42,195 nucleotides of DNA from Paracoccaceae bacterium (GCA_902632125.1 CACPBQ010000015.1:1-42195); one strand, 5' to 3'; positions 33,807-42,195 are shown, numbered from the stretch's first letter. Numbers and translations: made by a program. The notes: a model not told the origin generated them from the letters alone.

Positions 33807-35069
33807 GTGAACAAAGCACCTTTTAAAGTCAAATTATATCTGATCTTAAGTATCATATTAGATCCTGTTTATTTTCTTTATCAAAATATTGCAATTCTAA
33901 GAAAGAAAGAGGAAAAAATATGGTTGCTCGAAAGATGGGTAGATAAGAGAGTTAAAAGGCCAAAAGGGCAATTGATATGGGTACATGTTGCAAGTGTTGG
34001 GGAGGCGCTTTCAACCTTTCCTCTAATAAAAAAAATATTAGGCGATTTTCCCGATACTAACGTCTTGGTTACTTCGACAACTAAAACATCCGCTAAACTA
34101 CTAAAAAATTACGATGATGATCGTGTTATACATCAAATGTCTCCATTCGATACTTTCTTTGTTTCAAACCGATTTCTCAATCATTGGAAACCTGACCTAG
34201 CTTTTAGAGTGGAAAGCGAAATTTGGCCCCGTATTCTTGTCGAAATTAAGAAGAGAAAAGTTCCTAATTACCTTTTTAATGCAAGATTTTCAATCAAAAC
34301 GATAGAGCGTATGAAGAATGATATCATTTCCGCAAAATATTTACTTTCTCTTTTTGATCAAATTCACGTACCTGAAAAGCAATCCGAACAGCTTTTATTT
34401 GAGCTAGGCCTCAAGCCCGATAAAATTTTCATAACGGGCGACTTAAAAGATAGCCGTGAAGCTTTGCAGTTTGATACCAGTTTGGCTAGAGAATTTAGCC
34501 AAGTTATAGACAATAGGAATGTTTGGCTCGCCGCTAACACTCATCGTGGCGAAGATGAAATTGTTTTACGTGCTCACAAAAAAATAGGTGGTATTCTCAT
34601 AATTGTTCCTCGCCACATAGAACGTGCAGTAGAAATAATGTCGTTATGTTCTTCAAGTGGATTGACCTGTCAACTACGTTCTGAATATGCAAGCTTACAA
34701 AAAAATACTGATGTATATGTTGCTGATACAATGGGTGAGATGGGCCTTTGGTATTCTCTTGTAAAAATTGCTTTTATTGGAGGTTCTTTAGTAGAAAAGG
34801 GCGGCCATAACCCGGTGGAGGCGGCACAATTGGGTGTCATTACTTTGCATGGACCTTTTATTTTTAATTCCCGTGCCAAATATGAAAAATTTAATTCTGA
34901 CGGGATTTCATATGAAATTTGTAATGCAGAAGAAATAGTTGAACGGTTTAATTCTCTTTCTGCAAAAGATCTTTTGATTAAAGCTAACAGAGCAAAAAAT
35001 ATCTCACGAGTTAACAAGGTAGCGGTCCACGAGTCTTTCAAAGCAATAAAAAACTCACTTCTGAAGTAG
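33807..35069 (+). CDS. waaA: 3-deoxy-D-manno-octulosonic acid (Kdo) transferase
   Basis: WaaA (KdtA) attaches Kdo to lipid A precursors at the inner membrane. At 420 residues it has family length: an N-terminal hydrophobic segment (9-25), WVHVASVGEALSTFPLIK near 57-74, VESEIWPRIL near 134-143, and the C-terminal GGSLVEKGGHNPVEAAQLG nucleotide-sugar-binding region. The start is GTG at 33807; it keeps the membrane anchor and no ATG fits better. It is convergent with the lipid A acyltransferase gene 21 bases away, so two steps of LPS assembly are coded side by side on opposite strands. Confidence 0.93.
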   Translation: MNKAPFKVKLYLILSIILDPVYFLYQNIAILRKKEEKIWLLERWVDKRVKRPKGQLIWVHVASVGEALSTFPLIKKILGDFPDTNVLVTSTTKTSAKLLKNYDDDRVIHQMSPFDTFFVSNRFLNHWKPDLAFRVESEIWPRILVEIKKRKVPNYLFNARFSIKTIERMKNDIISAKYLLSLFDQIHVPEKQSEQLLFELGLKPDKIFITGDLKDSREALQFDTSLAREFSQVIDNRNVWLAANTHRGEDEIVLRAHKKIGGILIIVPRHIERAVEIMSLCSSSGLTCQLRSEYASLQKNTDVYVADTMGEMGLWYSLVKIAFIGGSLVEKGGHNPVEAAQLGVITLHGPFIFNSRAKYEKFNSDGISYEICNAEEIVERFNSLSAKDLLIKANRAKNISRVNKVAVHESFKAIKNSLLK

Positions 35070-35090
35070 AGCTTAATTACGAAAAATCTC

Positions 35091-35975
35091 TTATGCTTCA
35101 CTTTTCCAACGCTTGTGGGTCCAGAGCCACTGATCAAGATTTTCTTTCACTCGCGACTCTAAGCGATCATTAAATTCTTGAGTCATTTTGATTGGATCAC
35201 TATGTTGGATAGGGGTCTCAAGATGTAATTCAAATTTCGACGACCTTCCTTTTCTCACAACAAAAAATGGCATGAGAATCGCGTTGTATTTTAGAGCCAT
35301 TTTTGCTGCTGACGTTGCGGTAAAAGCGGTTTTGCCAAAGAACTTTAATGGCTCGCCGTTTTGCATATGCTGATCAATTAGTAGTGCAATTAATTTGCCA
35401 CCCTTCAAAAACTTCATCATCTCTGACATCCCATGTTTACCTCGAGCAAAAAGTGGCATTCCAATGAGTGATATATTTTTTAAGTAAGTTGCGTTAAAAT
35501 ACGGATTATTCATTGGTCGATATAACGCACCAATCTGATAGCCTTTTGGAATCAAATTCGCTCTAACAACATCATAATTACCATAGTGGCCTGAAATGAG
35601 TATTACAGGTTTTGAGGTATCTTTCGATTTCTCCAATAAAGCTGCTCCGGGTCCAAGCACCTCTGCTTTTTGCCCAACTAATTTAAACTCTTCTGGCGAA
35701 AGAAGTTCAAACATAGTCATGCCAATATTATCAAGACATTTGTTAACAATTTCTTTTTTTGTATTCTCAAGCAAGTTTGGCATAACTAAATTTAAGTTAT
35801 TTTCTATTCTTTTTTTATTATCCGTTAAGGGTGAAATAAAATATCTGAATACCAATCTACCTATATTAATTCTCACTCTGTATGGAAAAATTTTCAAAAT
35901 ATTGAGAACAAAATAGATCAGTATTGCTTCCACAGCATAAGAGAATTTTCCAAAATAAATTTGAATATTTGTCAT
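35091..35975 (-). CDS. Lipid A biosynthesis acyltransferase (LpxL/HtrB type)
   Basis: 294-residue membrane-bound acyltransferase that adds a secondary fatty acid to lipid A. An N-terminal membrane segment (about 13-30) is followed by the catalytic H-X4-D motif, H130 to D135 in ISGHYGNYDVV, and by GALYRPMNNPYFNATYL and LIDQHMQNGEPLKFFGKTA, all typical of the LpxL/LpxM/HtrB family. Which acyl position or chain it uses cannot be told. It begins 2 bases after the SH3-domain gene, so the two are an operon. Confidence 0.9.
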   Translation of the reverse strand: MTNIQIYFGKFSYAVEAILIYFVLNILKIFPYRVRINIGRLVFRYFISPLTDNKKRIENNLNLVMPNLLENTKKEIVNKCLDNIGMTMFELLSPEEFKLVGQKAEVLGPGAALLEKSKDTSKPVILISGHYGNYDVVRANLIPKGYQIGALYRPMNNPYFNATYLKNISLIGMPLFARGKHGMSEMMKFLKGGKLIALLIDQHMQNGEPLKFFGKTAFTATSAAKMALKYNAILMPFFVVRKGRSSKFELHLETPIQHSDPIKMTQEFNDRLESRVKENLDQWLWTHKRWKSEA

Positions 35976-35977
35976 GA

Positions 35978-36496
35978 CTATTCTTTTAATTCATTGTCAT
36001 ATACGCCCCAAATGCCACTTTTGGGGACCCAACCTTTGTAACCGTCATCGGAAATACGACACCAATTTTTGTTACATTTGTCCAAAGTCGCTATGTTGTG
36101 CTGTGGTACTTTGGCAATTACTTGCGCATCAGTTGAAGGTAATAATCTCATTTCTAAAAGTTCATTTTTCACTAAAACAAAACGAATTCCTGAAAGAAGA
36201 GTATAGTGTACCCATCCGCCCAATCCCTCAAAATCACGAACACGACGCCAGTTTTCATACTCACCATATATCTCTAAAGGCATATTCTTTCTTTTATAAA
36301 TCCAGTCAATTTTGTGTGAAAGTGAGGGCCCTCTTCGTGCATTAGCCTCGTTAACTTTTAGTGAGACGTATCGCGGAATTGGTAAGTTGGTGACTTGTCC
36401 TTTTTTCGTTTCTGCTGAAAATAAATGAATGGGTGCAAACAAAATTGATCCTAAAAAAATTATTAAAGAAATTTTTGGCAATAGGATTTCTCTCAA
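35978..36496 (-). CDS. Secreted SH3-domain protein
   Basis: 172 residues. An N-terminal signal peptide (hydrophobic core about 9-25, probable cut after LFSA) is followed by two bacterial SH3-like modules: about 41-108, with VNEANARRGPSLSHKIDWIYKR and GGWVHYTLLSG, and 109-168, ending in WCRISDDGYKGWVPKSGIWGVY. Such domains bind cell-wall peptides or proteins in the periplasm. The direct pairing with a lipid A acyltransferase, 2 bases apart, suggests an envelope role, but no enzyme domain is present. Confidence 0.85.
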   Translation of the reverse strand: MREILLPKISLIIFLGSILFAPIHLFSAETKKGQVTNLPIPRYVSLKVNEANARRGPSLSHKIDWIYKRKNMPLEIYGEYENWRRVRDFEGLGGWVHYTLLSGIRFVLVKNELLEMRLLPSTDAQVIAKVPQHNIATLDKCNKNWCRISDDGYKGWVPKSGIWGVYDNELKE

Positions 36497-36718
36497 GACA
36501 GACTTTTATAATAAAACTGATTTGTTATATTGTGCCACTTATCAGTGTATTTGAAAAGCAAATGCGAGTACTCCAAGAAATATGACTTGCTAAGAGCTGT
36601 TTTTCCAAGTTTAGTTCAAAAAGATAAAAGGGCTTATTAATGAAACTATTTAATTTTGCTTTAACAGATTTAAACAATTCGTTCACATTAGCTGCTTTAA
36701 TTTAAAATTATTAAGAAA

Positions 36719-37441
36719 CTAAACGAAAAACTGGGCTCCATTTGCAGAAATCGTAGATCCATTAATGAAGCCCGACTTTTCAGATGCCAGAAAGAGCACA
36801 CATCTCGCAATTTCCTCAGGCTCTCCTAAACGACCGGTAGGTATTTGAGATACCGTTGCTTCAATAGCTTTTTCGGGCATAGCCATAACCATATCTGTGG
36901 CTATGTATCCAGGGCATACTGCGTTCGCTGTTATACCATTCCTTGCTCCTTCATGTGCAAGCGATTTGACTAAACCCAAATCGCCAGCTTTTGTAGCTGC
37001 ATAGTTGACTTGAGCAAATTGTCCTTTTTGGCCATTTATTGAGGATATTACTATTACCCTACCAAATTTTTGCTCTCTCATCGAAGGCCATAAAGGGTGA
37101 ATGGTATTGAAAACTCCTGTAAGGTTGGTGTCGACTACCTGGTTCCACTGTTCTGGGGTCATCTTATGAAAAGGGGCGTCTCTGGTGATGCCAGCATTGG
37201 CAACTACAGTATCAATAGTGCCAAGATCAGCTTGAATTTTTTTTAACCCTTGAGTGCTTTCGTCATAGCTTGCAACATTCCACTTATAGGTGTTTATTCC
37301 GGTTTCTTTTGAAAATTTTGAAGCTGCTTCATCATTACCCGCATACGAAGCAGCTACTTTGTAGCCTGCATTTCTCAAAGCTTTTGAGATGGCAGCTCCG
37401 ATACCACGAGATCCGCCAGTAACCAACGCTACACGTTCCAT
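36719..37441 (-). CDS. phaB: Acetoacetyl-CoA reductase PhaB
   Basis: NADPH-dependent short-chain dehydrogenase that makes (R)-3-hydroxybutyryl-CoA for polyhydroxybutyrate. It has 240 residues with the cofactor loop GGSRGIGAAIS (9-19), NAG at 82-84, and the catalytic S134, Y147 and K151 (VISSINGQKGQFAQVNYAATKAG region). The FHKMTPEQWNQVVDTNLTGVFN segment is typical of PhaB rather than FabG, and phaA lies 83 bases upstream on the same strand. No phaC synthase is in the window. Confidence 0.92.
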   Translation of the reverse strand: MERVALVTGGSRGIGAAISKALRNAGYKVAASYAGNDEAASKFSKETGINTYKWNVASYDESTQGLKKIQADLGTIDTVVANAGITRDAPFHKMTPEQWNQVVDTNLTGVFNTIHPLWPSMREQKFGRVIVISSINGQKGQFAQVNYAATKAGDLGLVKSLAHEGARNGITANAVCPGYIATDMVMAMPEKAIEATVSQIPTGRLGEPEEIARCVLFLASEKSGFINGSTISANGAQFFV

Positions 37442-37524
37442 ATTAACCCCCTTTAATCATTGAGTAACAAATTCGCTAAATTAATCCCATATACACAATA
37501 ATAAGACGTAAATCTATTTAAGGT

Positions 37525-38697
37525 TTAACGTTCAAGGCACATTGCGACACCCATACCGCCGCCAATACACAGTGTAGCGAGACCTCGTTTTACATCTCGT
37601 CTTTTCATTTCAAATATCAGTGTGTTTAGAATTCGAGCACCTGAAGCACCGATTGGATGACCAATAGCAATCGAACCACCATTAACGTTTACTATTTCCG
37701 GGTCCCACCCCATATCCTTGTTAACCGCTAAAGCTTGCGCTGCAAATGCTTCGTTAGCCTCAACAAGGTCTAAATCTTCAACGTTCCAGCCGGCTTTATC
37801 TAAAGCCTTCCTTGAAGCACTTACAGGTCCTACTCCCATTATTGCAGGATCCAACGCAGCAGTTGCATACGATTTAATAGTTACCAGTGGCTCAATACCT
37901 TTTTTTTCAGACTGCGCTTTCGACATAACAAGGACACCAGCGGCGCCATCATTTATACCTGATGCGTTTGCCGCGGTTACGGTTCCATCTTTGGTAAAAG
38001 CAGGTCGAAGTTTTTGCATTCCCTCGATGGTCACACCATGCCGAATATATTCATCTTTATCGACTACAATATCTCCTTTACGGTGTTTGACGACAAAGGG
38101 TACAATTTCGTCTTTAAACTTTCCTGATTTTTGGGCACTTTCAGCTTTGTTTTGCGAATTTACAGCGAATTCATCTTGCATTTCTCGACTGATTTGCCAT
38201 TTTTCTGCAACATTTTCAGCAGTCTGCCCCATATGGTAACCGTTAAAGGCATCCCAAAGACCATCTTTAATCATACTGTCTATATAGTTTACATCACCCA
38301 TTTTTTGACCTGAGCGCAAGTGGGAAACATGTGGTGACAAAGTCATATTTTCCTGACCTCCAGCCGCAACAATGTCCGCGTCTCCAAGCATAACATGCTG
38401 TGCAGCTAAGGCTACTGCCCGAAGACCTGATCCACAAACTTGATTTATTCCCCAAGCCGCACTTTCAATAGGTAATCCGGCATTTACATGAGCCTGCCTT
38501 GCTGGGTTTTGGCCCTGACCACTTGATAAAACCTGGCCAAGAATAGTTTCTGAAACTTCGTCCTTTTTAAGCCCAGCACGTTCTACTAGAGCCGAAAGTA
38601 CTGCAGAGCCTAAATCATGAGCTGGTATATTGGCGAACGATCCACCAAAACTACCTATGGCAGTTCTAGCAGCGGAAACAATTACGGTATCAATCAT
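37525..38697 (-). CDS. phaA: Acetyl-CoA acetyltransferase (beta-ketothiolase) PhaA
   Basis: 390-residue thiolase that condenses two acetyl-CoA into acetoacetyl-CoA, the first step to polyhydroxybutyrate; it also works in the reverse direction. All catalytic residues are present: C88 in [13 protein letters not shown]347 in [13 protein letters not shown] and C377 in [11 protein letters not shown]. Length and motifs match PhaA. The promoter must be within the 346-base gap to rpsD; only a weak AGGAT stands before the ATG. Confidence 0.94.
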   Translation of the reverse strand: MIDTVIVSAARTAIGSFGGSFANIPAHDLGSAVLSALVERAGLKKDEVSETILGQVLSSGQGQNPARQAHVNAGLPIESAAWGINQVCGSGLRAVALAAQHVMLGDADIVAAGGQENMTLSPHVSHLRSGQKMGDVNYIDSMIKDGLWDAFNGYHMGQTAENVAEKWQISREMQDEFAVNSQNKAESAQKSGKFKDEIVPFVVKHRKGDIVVDKDEYIRHGVTIEGMQKLRPAFTKDGTVTAANASGINDGAAGVLVMSKAQSEKKGIEPLVTIKSYATAALDPAIMGVGPVSASRKALDKAGWNVEDLDLVEANEAFAAQALAVNKDMGWDPEIVNVNGGSIAIGHPIGASGARILNTLIFEMKRRDVKRGLATLCIGGGMGVAMCLER

Positions 38698-38886
38698 TGG
38701 TCGAATCCTAAATAGGGAATGAATAAAGTTTAAAAGTTCTTAAATGTTTTGCTAAGTCCCGGCAACCTCATCTGCAAAGTTCAATGCCATCAACTAAAAA
38801 GCTATTCAATCCGAATAGTAGCTGTTAGCGCCTCATTATTTTGTGGCAATCATAAAAAATTCCTCCTTTTTACATATCTTTATCCG
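38698..38886. other. Upstream region of phaA, no gene seen
   Basis: This is the first part of the 346-base gap between phaA and rpsD. It must carry the phaA promoter. On the minus strand it holds an AAGGAGGAA ribosome-binding-like sequence (about 38862-38870) followed by a five-codon frame reading MIATK and then, overlapping its stop, a three-codon frame. I see no larger coding frame, RNA gene or repeat here. The remaining part, 38887-39043, is the rpsD promoter and leader. Confidence 0.5.
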
Positions 38887-38914
38887 TTGACACTCCTAAT
38901 TAAAAGCTTATACC
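38887..38914 (+). promoter_or_regulatory. Sigma-70 promoter of rpsD
   Basis: A perfect TTGACA (38887-38892) is followed after 16 bases by TATACC (38909-38914). It stands about 130 bases upstream of the rpsD start, directly before the hairpins of the leader, as expected for a ribosomal protein gene with a long regulated 5' end. Confidence 0.7.
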
Positions 38915-39030
38915 GCCACCTCATTGGTGTTGGTGGCCTCCGTGAGGAGATGCCTGTCGTACGAAAGATTTTTTATCTAAAGTGTAAAAGGACAACGCCC
39001 TTCGTAACGGCTAGAAGCCATTGAAAAGGA
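38915..39030 (+). promoter_or_regulatory. Structured 5' leader of rpsD, possible S4 autoregulation site
   Basis: Several complementary segments follow the promoter: GCCACC (38915-38920) with GGTGGC (38932-38937); at once after it CTCC-GTGA-GGAG (38938-38949), a stem closed by a GNRA loop; TACGAA (38960-38965) with TTCGTA (39001-39006), a long-range helix; and GGC-TAGAA-GCC (39009-39019). S4 represses its own mRNA in other bacteria, so feedback control is a reasonable inference. I cannot name a known RNA family for it. Confidence 0.5.
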
Positions 39031-39043
39031 AGGAGATCAGCAG

Positions 39044-39664
39044 ATGACAAAGAGAACTGCTGCCAAGCATAAGATAGATCGTCGAATGGGAGAGAATATT
39101 TGGGGTCGTCCAAAGTCGCCAGTTAATCGTAGAGAGTACGGTCCAGGACAGCATGGCCAAAGAAGAAAAGCTAAGCTTTCAGATTTTGGGTTGCAATTAC
39201 GTGCAAAACAAAAATTGAAAGGCTACTATGGGGATTTGACTGAAAAACAGTTTAGACGAATATATTCTGAGGCTGAACGCGTTAAGGGAGATACTGGTGA
39301 AAATCTAATTGGATTATTAGAAAAGCGTCTAGATGCTGTAGTTTACAGGGCAAAATTTGTAGCTACAATGTTTGCAGCTCGTCAGTTTGTGAACCATGGT
39401 CATATTTTAGTGAACGGAAGACGAGTTAATATTCCATCCTTTCGAGTTAAAGAAGGTGATGTCATTGAGGTAAGAGAAAAATCTAAACAAATTGCTGTTT
39501 TACTGGAGGCTACTCAATTACCGGAGAGAGATGTTCCAGAATATATTGAAGCTGACCATTCAAAAATGACAGCAAAATTTGTTAGGACACCTAACTTAGG
39601 TGATGTTCCTTACCCAGTAATAATGGAACCAAATCTCGTAATTGAATATTATGCCCAAAATTAA
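39044..39664 (+). CDS. rpsD: 30S ribosomal protein S4
   Basis: 206-residue primary 16S rRNA-binding protein of the small subunit. The N-terminal part has [25 protein letters not shown]-type sequence, and the S4 RNA-binding domain follows from about residue 95 ([47 protein letters not shown]). The N-terminal cysteine zinc motif is absent, as in other C-minus S4 proteins. A strong AAGGAG lies 9-14 bases before the ATG. The gene stands alone, outside an alpha-type ribosomal operon, and has its own promoter, leader and terminator. Confidence 0.98.
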   Translation: MTKRTAAKHKIDRRMGENIWGRPKSPVNRREYGPGQHGQRRKAKLSDFGLQLRAKQKLKGYYGDLTEKQFRRIYSEAERVKGDTGENLIGLLEKRLDAVVYRAKFVATMFAARQFVNHGHILVNGRRVNIPSFRVKEGDVIEVREKSKQIAVLLEATQLPERDVPEYIEADHSKMTAKFVRTPNLGDVPYPVIMEPNLVIEYYAQN

Positions 39665-39680
39665 AAAGAATTATTTCTAA

Positions 39681-39722
39681 AAAAAAGGGCTGCAACGGTA
39701 TTCCGGAGCAGCCTTTTTTTTT
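39681..39722 (+). terminator. Rho-independent terminator of rpsD
   Basis: GGCTGC (39688-39693) pairs with GCAGCC (39708-39713), and inside it CGG (39696-39698) pairs with CCG (39703-39705) around a TATT loop. Nine T follow (39714-39722), and six A precede the stem, so the A and T tracts can extend the pairing. The stop codon of rpsD is 17 bases upstream. This is the clearest terminator in the window. Confidence 0.92.
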
Positions 39723-39777
39723 CTGGAAAGAAATTCAAGGGGCTTATACAAAGATCAAAGTATTTTGGAGAGCTTGC

Positions 39778-40857
39778 ATGGTAAAAATAAAACCTCAACC
39801 AGGTATTATGAAAATAGACTTGTATGAAGGTGGTGCATCCCAGCTATCCGGACAAGATCAAGTAGTAAAGTTATCTTCTAATGAAAACCCGTTTGGTCCA
39901 AGCCCCAAAGCGGTTGAGGCATATTCAATATCTGGGAAAGCCCTTCACAGATACCCATCGACGTCTCACGGTCATTTACGAGAAGCAATATCTATAATTT
40001 TCGATTTACCAAAAGAAAATATAATTTGTGGTGTTGGGAGTGATGAGATTATCTCCTTGTTGTGTCAAACTTTTTCTGGGCAGGGCGATGAAGTCATCTA
40101 CACAGAGCATGGTTTCGCAATGTATAAAATATCAGCACTTGCTGCCAGTGCGCATCCAGTTGTTGTTAAAGAAAAAAATCGTACTGCAGATATCAAAAAT
40201 ATTATTGAAAAGTGTAGCGAGAAAACAAAGTTAATTTTTATAGCGAACCCAAATAATCCAACTGGTACGATGATAAATTATAACGAAATACAAGAACTTG
40301 CCGCAAAAATACCAGAGCAGACTTTATTGGTTCTTGATGGAGCCTATGCAGAATATGTTGATGATTATGATGGTGGTCTCCAATTGGCAAAAAATTCCAA
40401 TAATGTGTTCGTTACACGAACTTTCTCAAAAATTTATGGCTTGGGTGGTATGCGGGTTGGTTGGGGATTTGGTTCTAAATCAGTAATTGACGCTCTTCAA
40501 AGGGTGCGTGGCCCGTTCAATCTCTCAGTGCCGGCACTTGCTGTAGCTGAAGCAGCGATTAAAGATCAGGATTATGTAAAAAAGTGTAAAGAAGAAAACA
40601 ATGCCACAAGGGACTGGTTCATTTCAAGCTTACGAAAATCAGGGCTGGCTTGTGATAACTCTTTCACAAATTTTGTGCTTCCTCGTTTTAAAAATCAATC
40701 GCAGGCAGAACTTTGCGATCAATACCTTCAATCAAAAGGTTTTATAGTGCGAAGAGTTGATGGATATAATTTGCCTGACTCACTTCGAATAACAGTTGGA
40801 AATCGAAAGACTTGTGAAAGATTAATAAACATAATTGACGAATTTTTAGTGGGGTAA
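39778..40857 (+). CDS. hisC: Histidinol-phosphate aminotransferase
   Basis: 359-residue class I/II PLP aminotransferase that forms histidinol phosphate in histidine biosynthesis; alphaproteobacterial members may also serve aromatic amino acids. Motifs: KLSSNENPFGPSPKA (31-44), ANPNNPTGT (156-164), D187 in LDGAYAEY and PLP lysine K218 in RTFSKIYGLGGMRVGWG. The start IKPQPGIMKIDLYEGGAS is of alphaproteobacterial type. It lies 2 bases before tyrC. That pairing, rather than other his genes, suggests that its main use here may be in tyrosine and phenylalanine formation. Confidence 0.93.
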   Translation: MVKIKPQPGIMKIDLYEGGASQLSGQDQVVKLSSNENPFGPSPKAVEAYSISGKALHRYPSTSHGHLREAISIIFDLPKENIICGVGSDEIISLLCQTFSGQGDEVIYTEHGFAMYKISALAASAHPVVVKEKNRTADIKNIIEKCSEKTKLIFIANPNNPTGTMINYNEIQELAAKIPEQTLLVLDGAYAEYVDDYDGGLQLAKNSNNVFVTRTFSKIYGLGGMRVGWGFGSKSVIDALQRVRGPFNLSVPALAVAEAAIKDQDYVKKCKEENNATRDWFISSLRKSGLACDNSFTNFVLPRFKNQSQAELCDQYLQSKGFIVRRVDGYNLPDSLRITVGNRKTCERLINIIDEFLVG

Positions 40858-40859
40858 AC

Positions 40860-41786
40860 ATGAGCCAAATTTATGATCGCGTTGCTTTGATTGGCTTAGG
40901 TTTAATAGCATCTTCGATTTTTTGGGCGTCAAAGAGAAATGATAATTCATTGCATATTACAGGTTTCTCGCGATCTGAGAAGACACGTAATATAGCTAGA
41001 AATATTGGGCTGTGTGATGAAGTTGCTGATAGCTTAGAAGATGCTGTTAAAGACGCCGATTTAGTTATTTTATGTGTACCGGTTGGAGCAATGGAACAGG
41101 TCATGTTAAAAATTGCTCCGTTTTTGAAAGCTGGAGCAACAATTAGTGATGTTGGGTCAGTAAAACGGGCAGTTATTAATGCTATTGAACCACACTTGCC
41201 AACTGATGTGAAATTTGTTCCAGCCCATCCATTAGCTGGTACAGAGCACTCTGGACCGGAGAGTGGTTTTGCTTCTTTATTTGACAATCGTTGGTGTTTA
41301 TTAACCGATCATAAAAGTGCAGATAAGACAGCTAAAAATAAAGTTAAGAATTTCTGGAAAGGTTTAGGTGCTAATGTTGAGTTTATGGATGCAGATCATC
41401 ATGACTTAGTTCTTGCAGTAACAAGTCATGCTCCTCATCTTATCGCTTATACGATGGTCGGAGTAGCTGATGATTTAGGCAAGGTTACCGACAGTGAAGT
41501 GATAAAATATTCTGCTGCGGGTTTTCGTGATTTTACTCGGATAGCAGCATCAGATCCAATAATGTGGCGAGACGTTTTTCTTTCTAATAAAGAAGCCACA
41601 ATAGAAATTTTAGGAAGATTTACTGAAGAGCTTTTTGACTTACAAAGAGCTATCCGCACTGGAAACGGGGAAAAATTGTTAGATTATTTCACTCATACTA
41701 GGTCGGTCCGCCGTGAAATAATTGAGGCAGGTCAAGACACCGACGCGCCAAACTTTGGACGAAATTTTGACTCAGAATTAGATTAA
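40860..41786 (+). CDS. tyrC: Prephenate/arogenate dehydrogenase family protein
   Basis: 308-residue NAD(P)-dependent dehydrogenase of the TyrA type, which decarboxylates prephenate or arogenate on the way to tyrosine. The nucleotide-binding loop VALIGLGLIASSI (8-20) is followed by VILCVPVGAM, SDVGSVKRAV and the substrate motif PAHPLAGTEHSGPESG (about 120-135). A helical C-terminal domain with SHAPHLIAYTMV and the ending SVRREIIEAGQ completes it. No chorismate mutase or ACT domain is attached. Start ATG is 2 bases after the hisC stop. Confidence 0.92.
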   Translation: MSQIYDRVALIGLGLIASSIFWASKRNDNSLHITGFSRSEKTRNIARNIGLCDEVADSLEDAVKDADLVILCVPVGAMEQVMLKIAPFLKAGATISDVGSVKRAVINAIEPHLPTDVKFVPAHPLAGTEHSGPESGFASLFDNRWCLLTDHKSADKTAKNKVKNFWKGLGANVEFMDADHHDLVLAVTSHAPHLIAYTMVGVADDLGKVTDSEVIKYSAAGFRDFTRIAASDPIMWRDVFLSNKEATIEILGRFTEELFDLQRAIRTGNGEKLLDYFTHTRSVRREIIEAGQDTDAPNFGRNFDSELD

Positions 41787-41837
41787 ATTGGATTAAAATA
41801 TAGGTATAGAGCTAATTAATATTTGTGGAAAAAATAA

Positions 41838-42195
41838 ATGAATAAATTAACTCCAAAAGAGGCCAAAGATCTTCTTGCTATGGAAGAGATACTTGAAATT
41901 TCTGGTTTTGAGATGATGCAGGGAATATTAAGTGGAGCCTACCCTCCTGCACCAATATCTAAAATTTTGAATTATAAACTTCATGCTGTGGAAGAAGGAA
42001 AAGTAGTTTTCAGGGGCGCTCCTACCGTGAACTGTCGTAATCCTATGGGTACTTTGCATGGTGGGTGGTATGGAACTCTCTTAGATAGCGCCATGGCTTG
42101 TGCAGTAATGACGACCTTACCTGCAGGAAAAATTCAAACAACACTTGAATTCAAAGTAAATATAATTCGGCCGATACCGATAGGAGCGACCGTTG
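41838..42195 (+). CDS. PaaI-type hotdog thioesterase, N-terminal part (cut by window edge)
   Basis: The frame runs from ATG 41838 off the end of the window, giving 119 residues. The sequence NCRNPMGTLHGGWYGTLLDSAMACAVMTTLPAG (about 68-100) contains the hotdog thioesterase signature: the HGG helix entry and the aspartate of LLDSAM, and TTLEFKVNIIRPIPIGATV continues the fold. Such enzymes cleave acyl- or aryl-CoA thioesters in the cytoplasm. It lies 51 bases after tyrC and may be co-transcribed. The substrate is unknown. Confidence 0.85.
   Translation, partial: MNKLTPKEAKDLLAMEEILEISGFEMMQGILSGAYPPAPISKILNYKLHAVEEGKVVFRGAPTVNCRNPMGTLHGGWYGTLLDSAMACAVMTTLPAGKIQTTLEFKVNIIRPIPIGATV

Noticed and set aside
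36640-36705. A 21-codon frame in the gap between phaB and the SH3-domain gene
   Set aside because: It has only a weak ribosome-binding site, no similarity I recognise, and such short frames are expected in AT-rich DNA.
36497-36718. A small RNA or tRNA in the 222-base gap
   Set aside because: No cloverleaf, strong hairpin with U-run or tRNA-like sequence is visible; the gap looks like an AT-rich promoter region.
1-42195. CRISPR array, prophage or insertion sequence
   Set aside because: No regularly spaced repeats, integrase, transposase or phage structural gene is present; gene content and base composition look uniform.

Overview
This 42.2 kb window is AT-rich, densely coding bacterial DNA that looks alphaproteobacterial and marine. 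The grounds are the hisC-tyrC pair with an alphaproteobacterial-type HisC N-terminus, an S4 gene with a long structured leader, TRAP transport, a phosphonate pathway, several EamA exporters and very short gene spacing. A low-GC Rhodobacterales or SAR116-type organism is my inference; nothing here fixes the genus. I saw no tRNA, rRNA, insertion sequence, prophage or CRISPR array.

Region 1 (1-8640), phosphonates. The end of phnW, then phnA and phnY, form a plus-strand pathway from 2-aminoethylphosphonate to phosphonoacetaldehyde, phosphonoacetate, and finally acetate plus phosphate. An EamA permease follows. Tail to tail with these lies a minus-strand run of a GabT-like aminotransferase, a zinc alcohol dehydrogenase, a hydroxypyruvate-isomerase-like TIM barrel and a class III PLP protein that resembles the (R)-1-hydroxy-2-aminoethylphosphonate ammonia-lyase PbfA. 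PbfA would feed the same intermediate, phosphonoacetaldehyde, into PhnY and PhnA.

Region 2 (8640-19661), organic-acid uptake and catabolism. A complete TRAP transporter (dctPQM) has a hairpin between dctP and dctQ. Upstream of it on the same strand lie an aldehyde dehydrogenase, a zinc alcohol dehydrogenase, a family III CoA-transferase and two MmgE/PrpD proteins. A divergent LysR gene at 18732 is the likely regulator. AT-rich inverted repeats sharing the same 9-bp arms occur before dctP and between the two prpD-like genes.

Region 3 (19681-26410), the most unusual part. Six minus-strand genes run UroD-superfamily protein, cytoplasmic BisC-type molybdoenzyme, CitE-like lyase, a SELENBP1/methanethiol-oxidase protein close to the animal form, plant-type ferredoxin and CoA-binding protein. 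Spacing is very tight in the last four. I know no described system with this composition; a role in methylated or oxidised sulfur compounds is a hypothesis.

Region 4 (26554-33632), phosphate and export. This holds a Pit phosphate transporter with its PhoU-like partner, a MocR regulator followed by an EamA permease, a second EamA permease facing it, and a sulfatase-superfamily enzyme resembling phosphonate monoester hydrolases. With region 1 this gives the window a recurring phosphorus theme.

Region 5 (33807-42195), mostly housekeeping. It contains Kdo transferase (waaA), a lipid A acyltransferase next to a secreted SH3-domain protein, phaB and phaA, rpsD with promoter, leader and terminator, hisC, tyrC and the start of a PaaI-type thioesterase.
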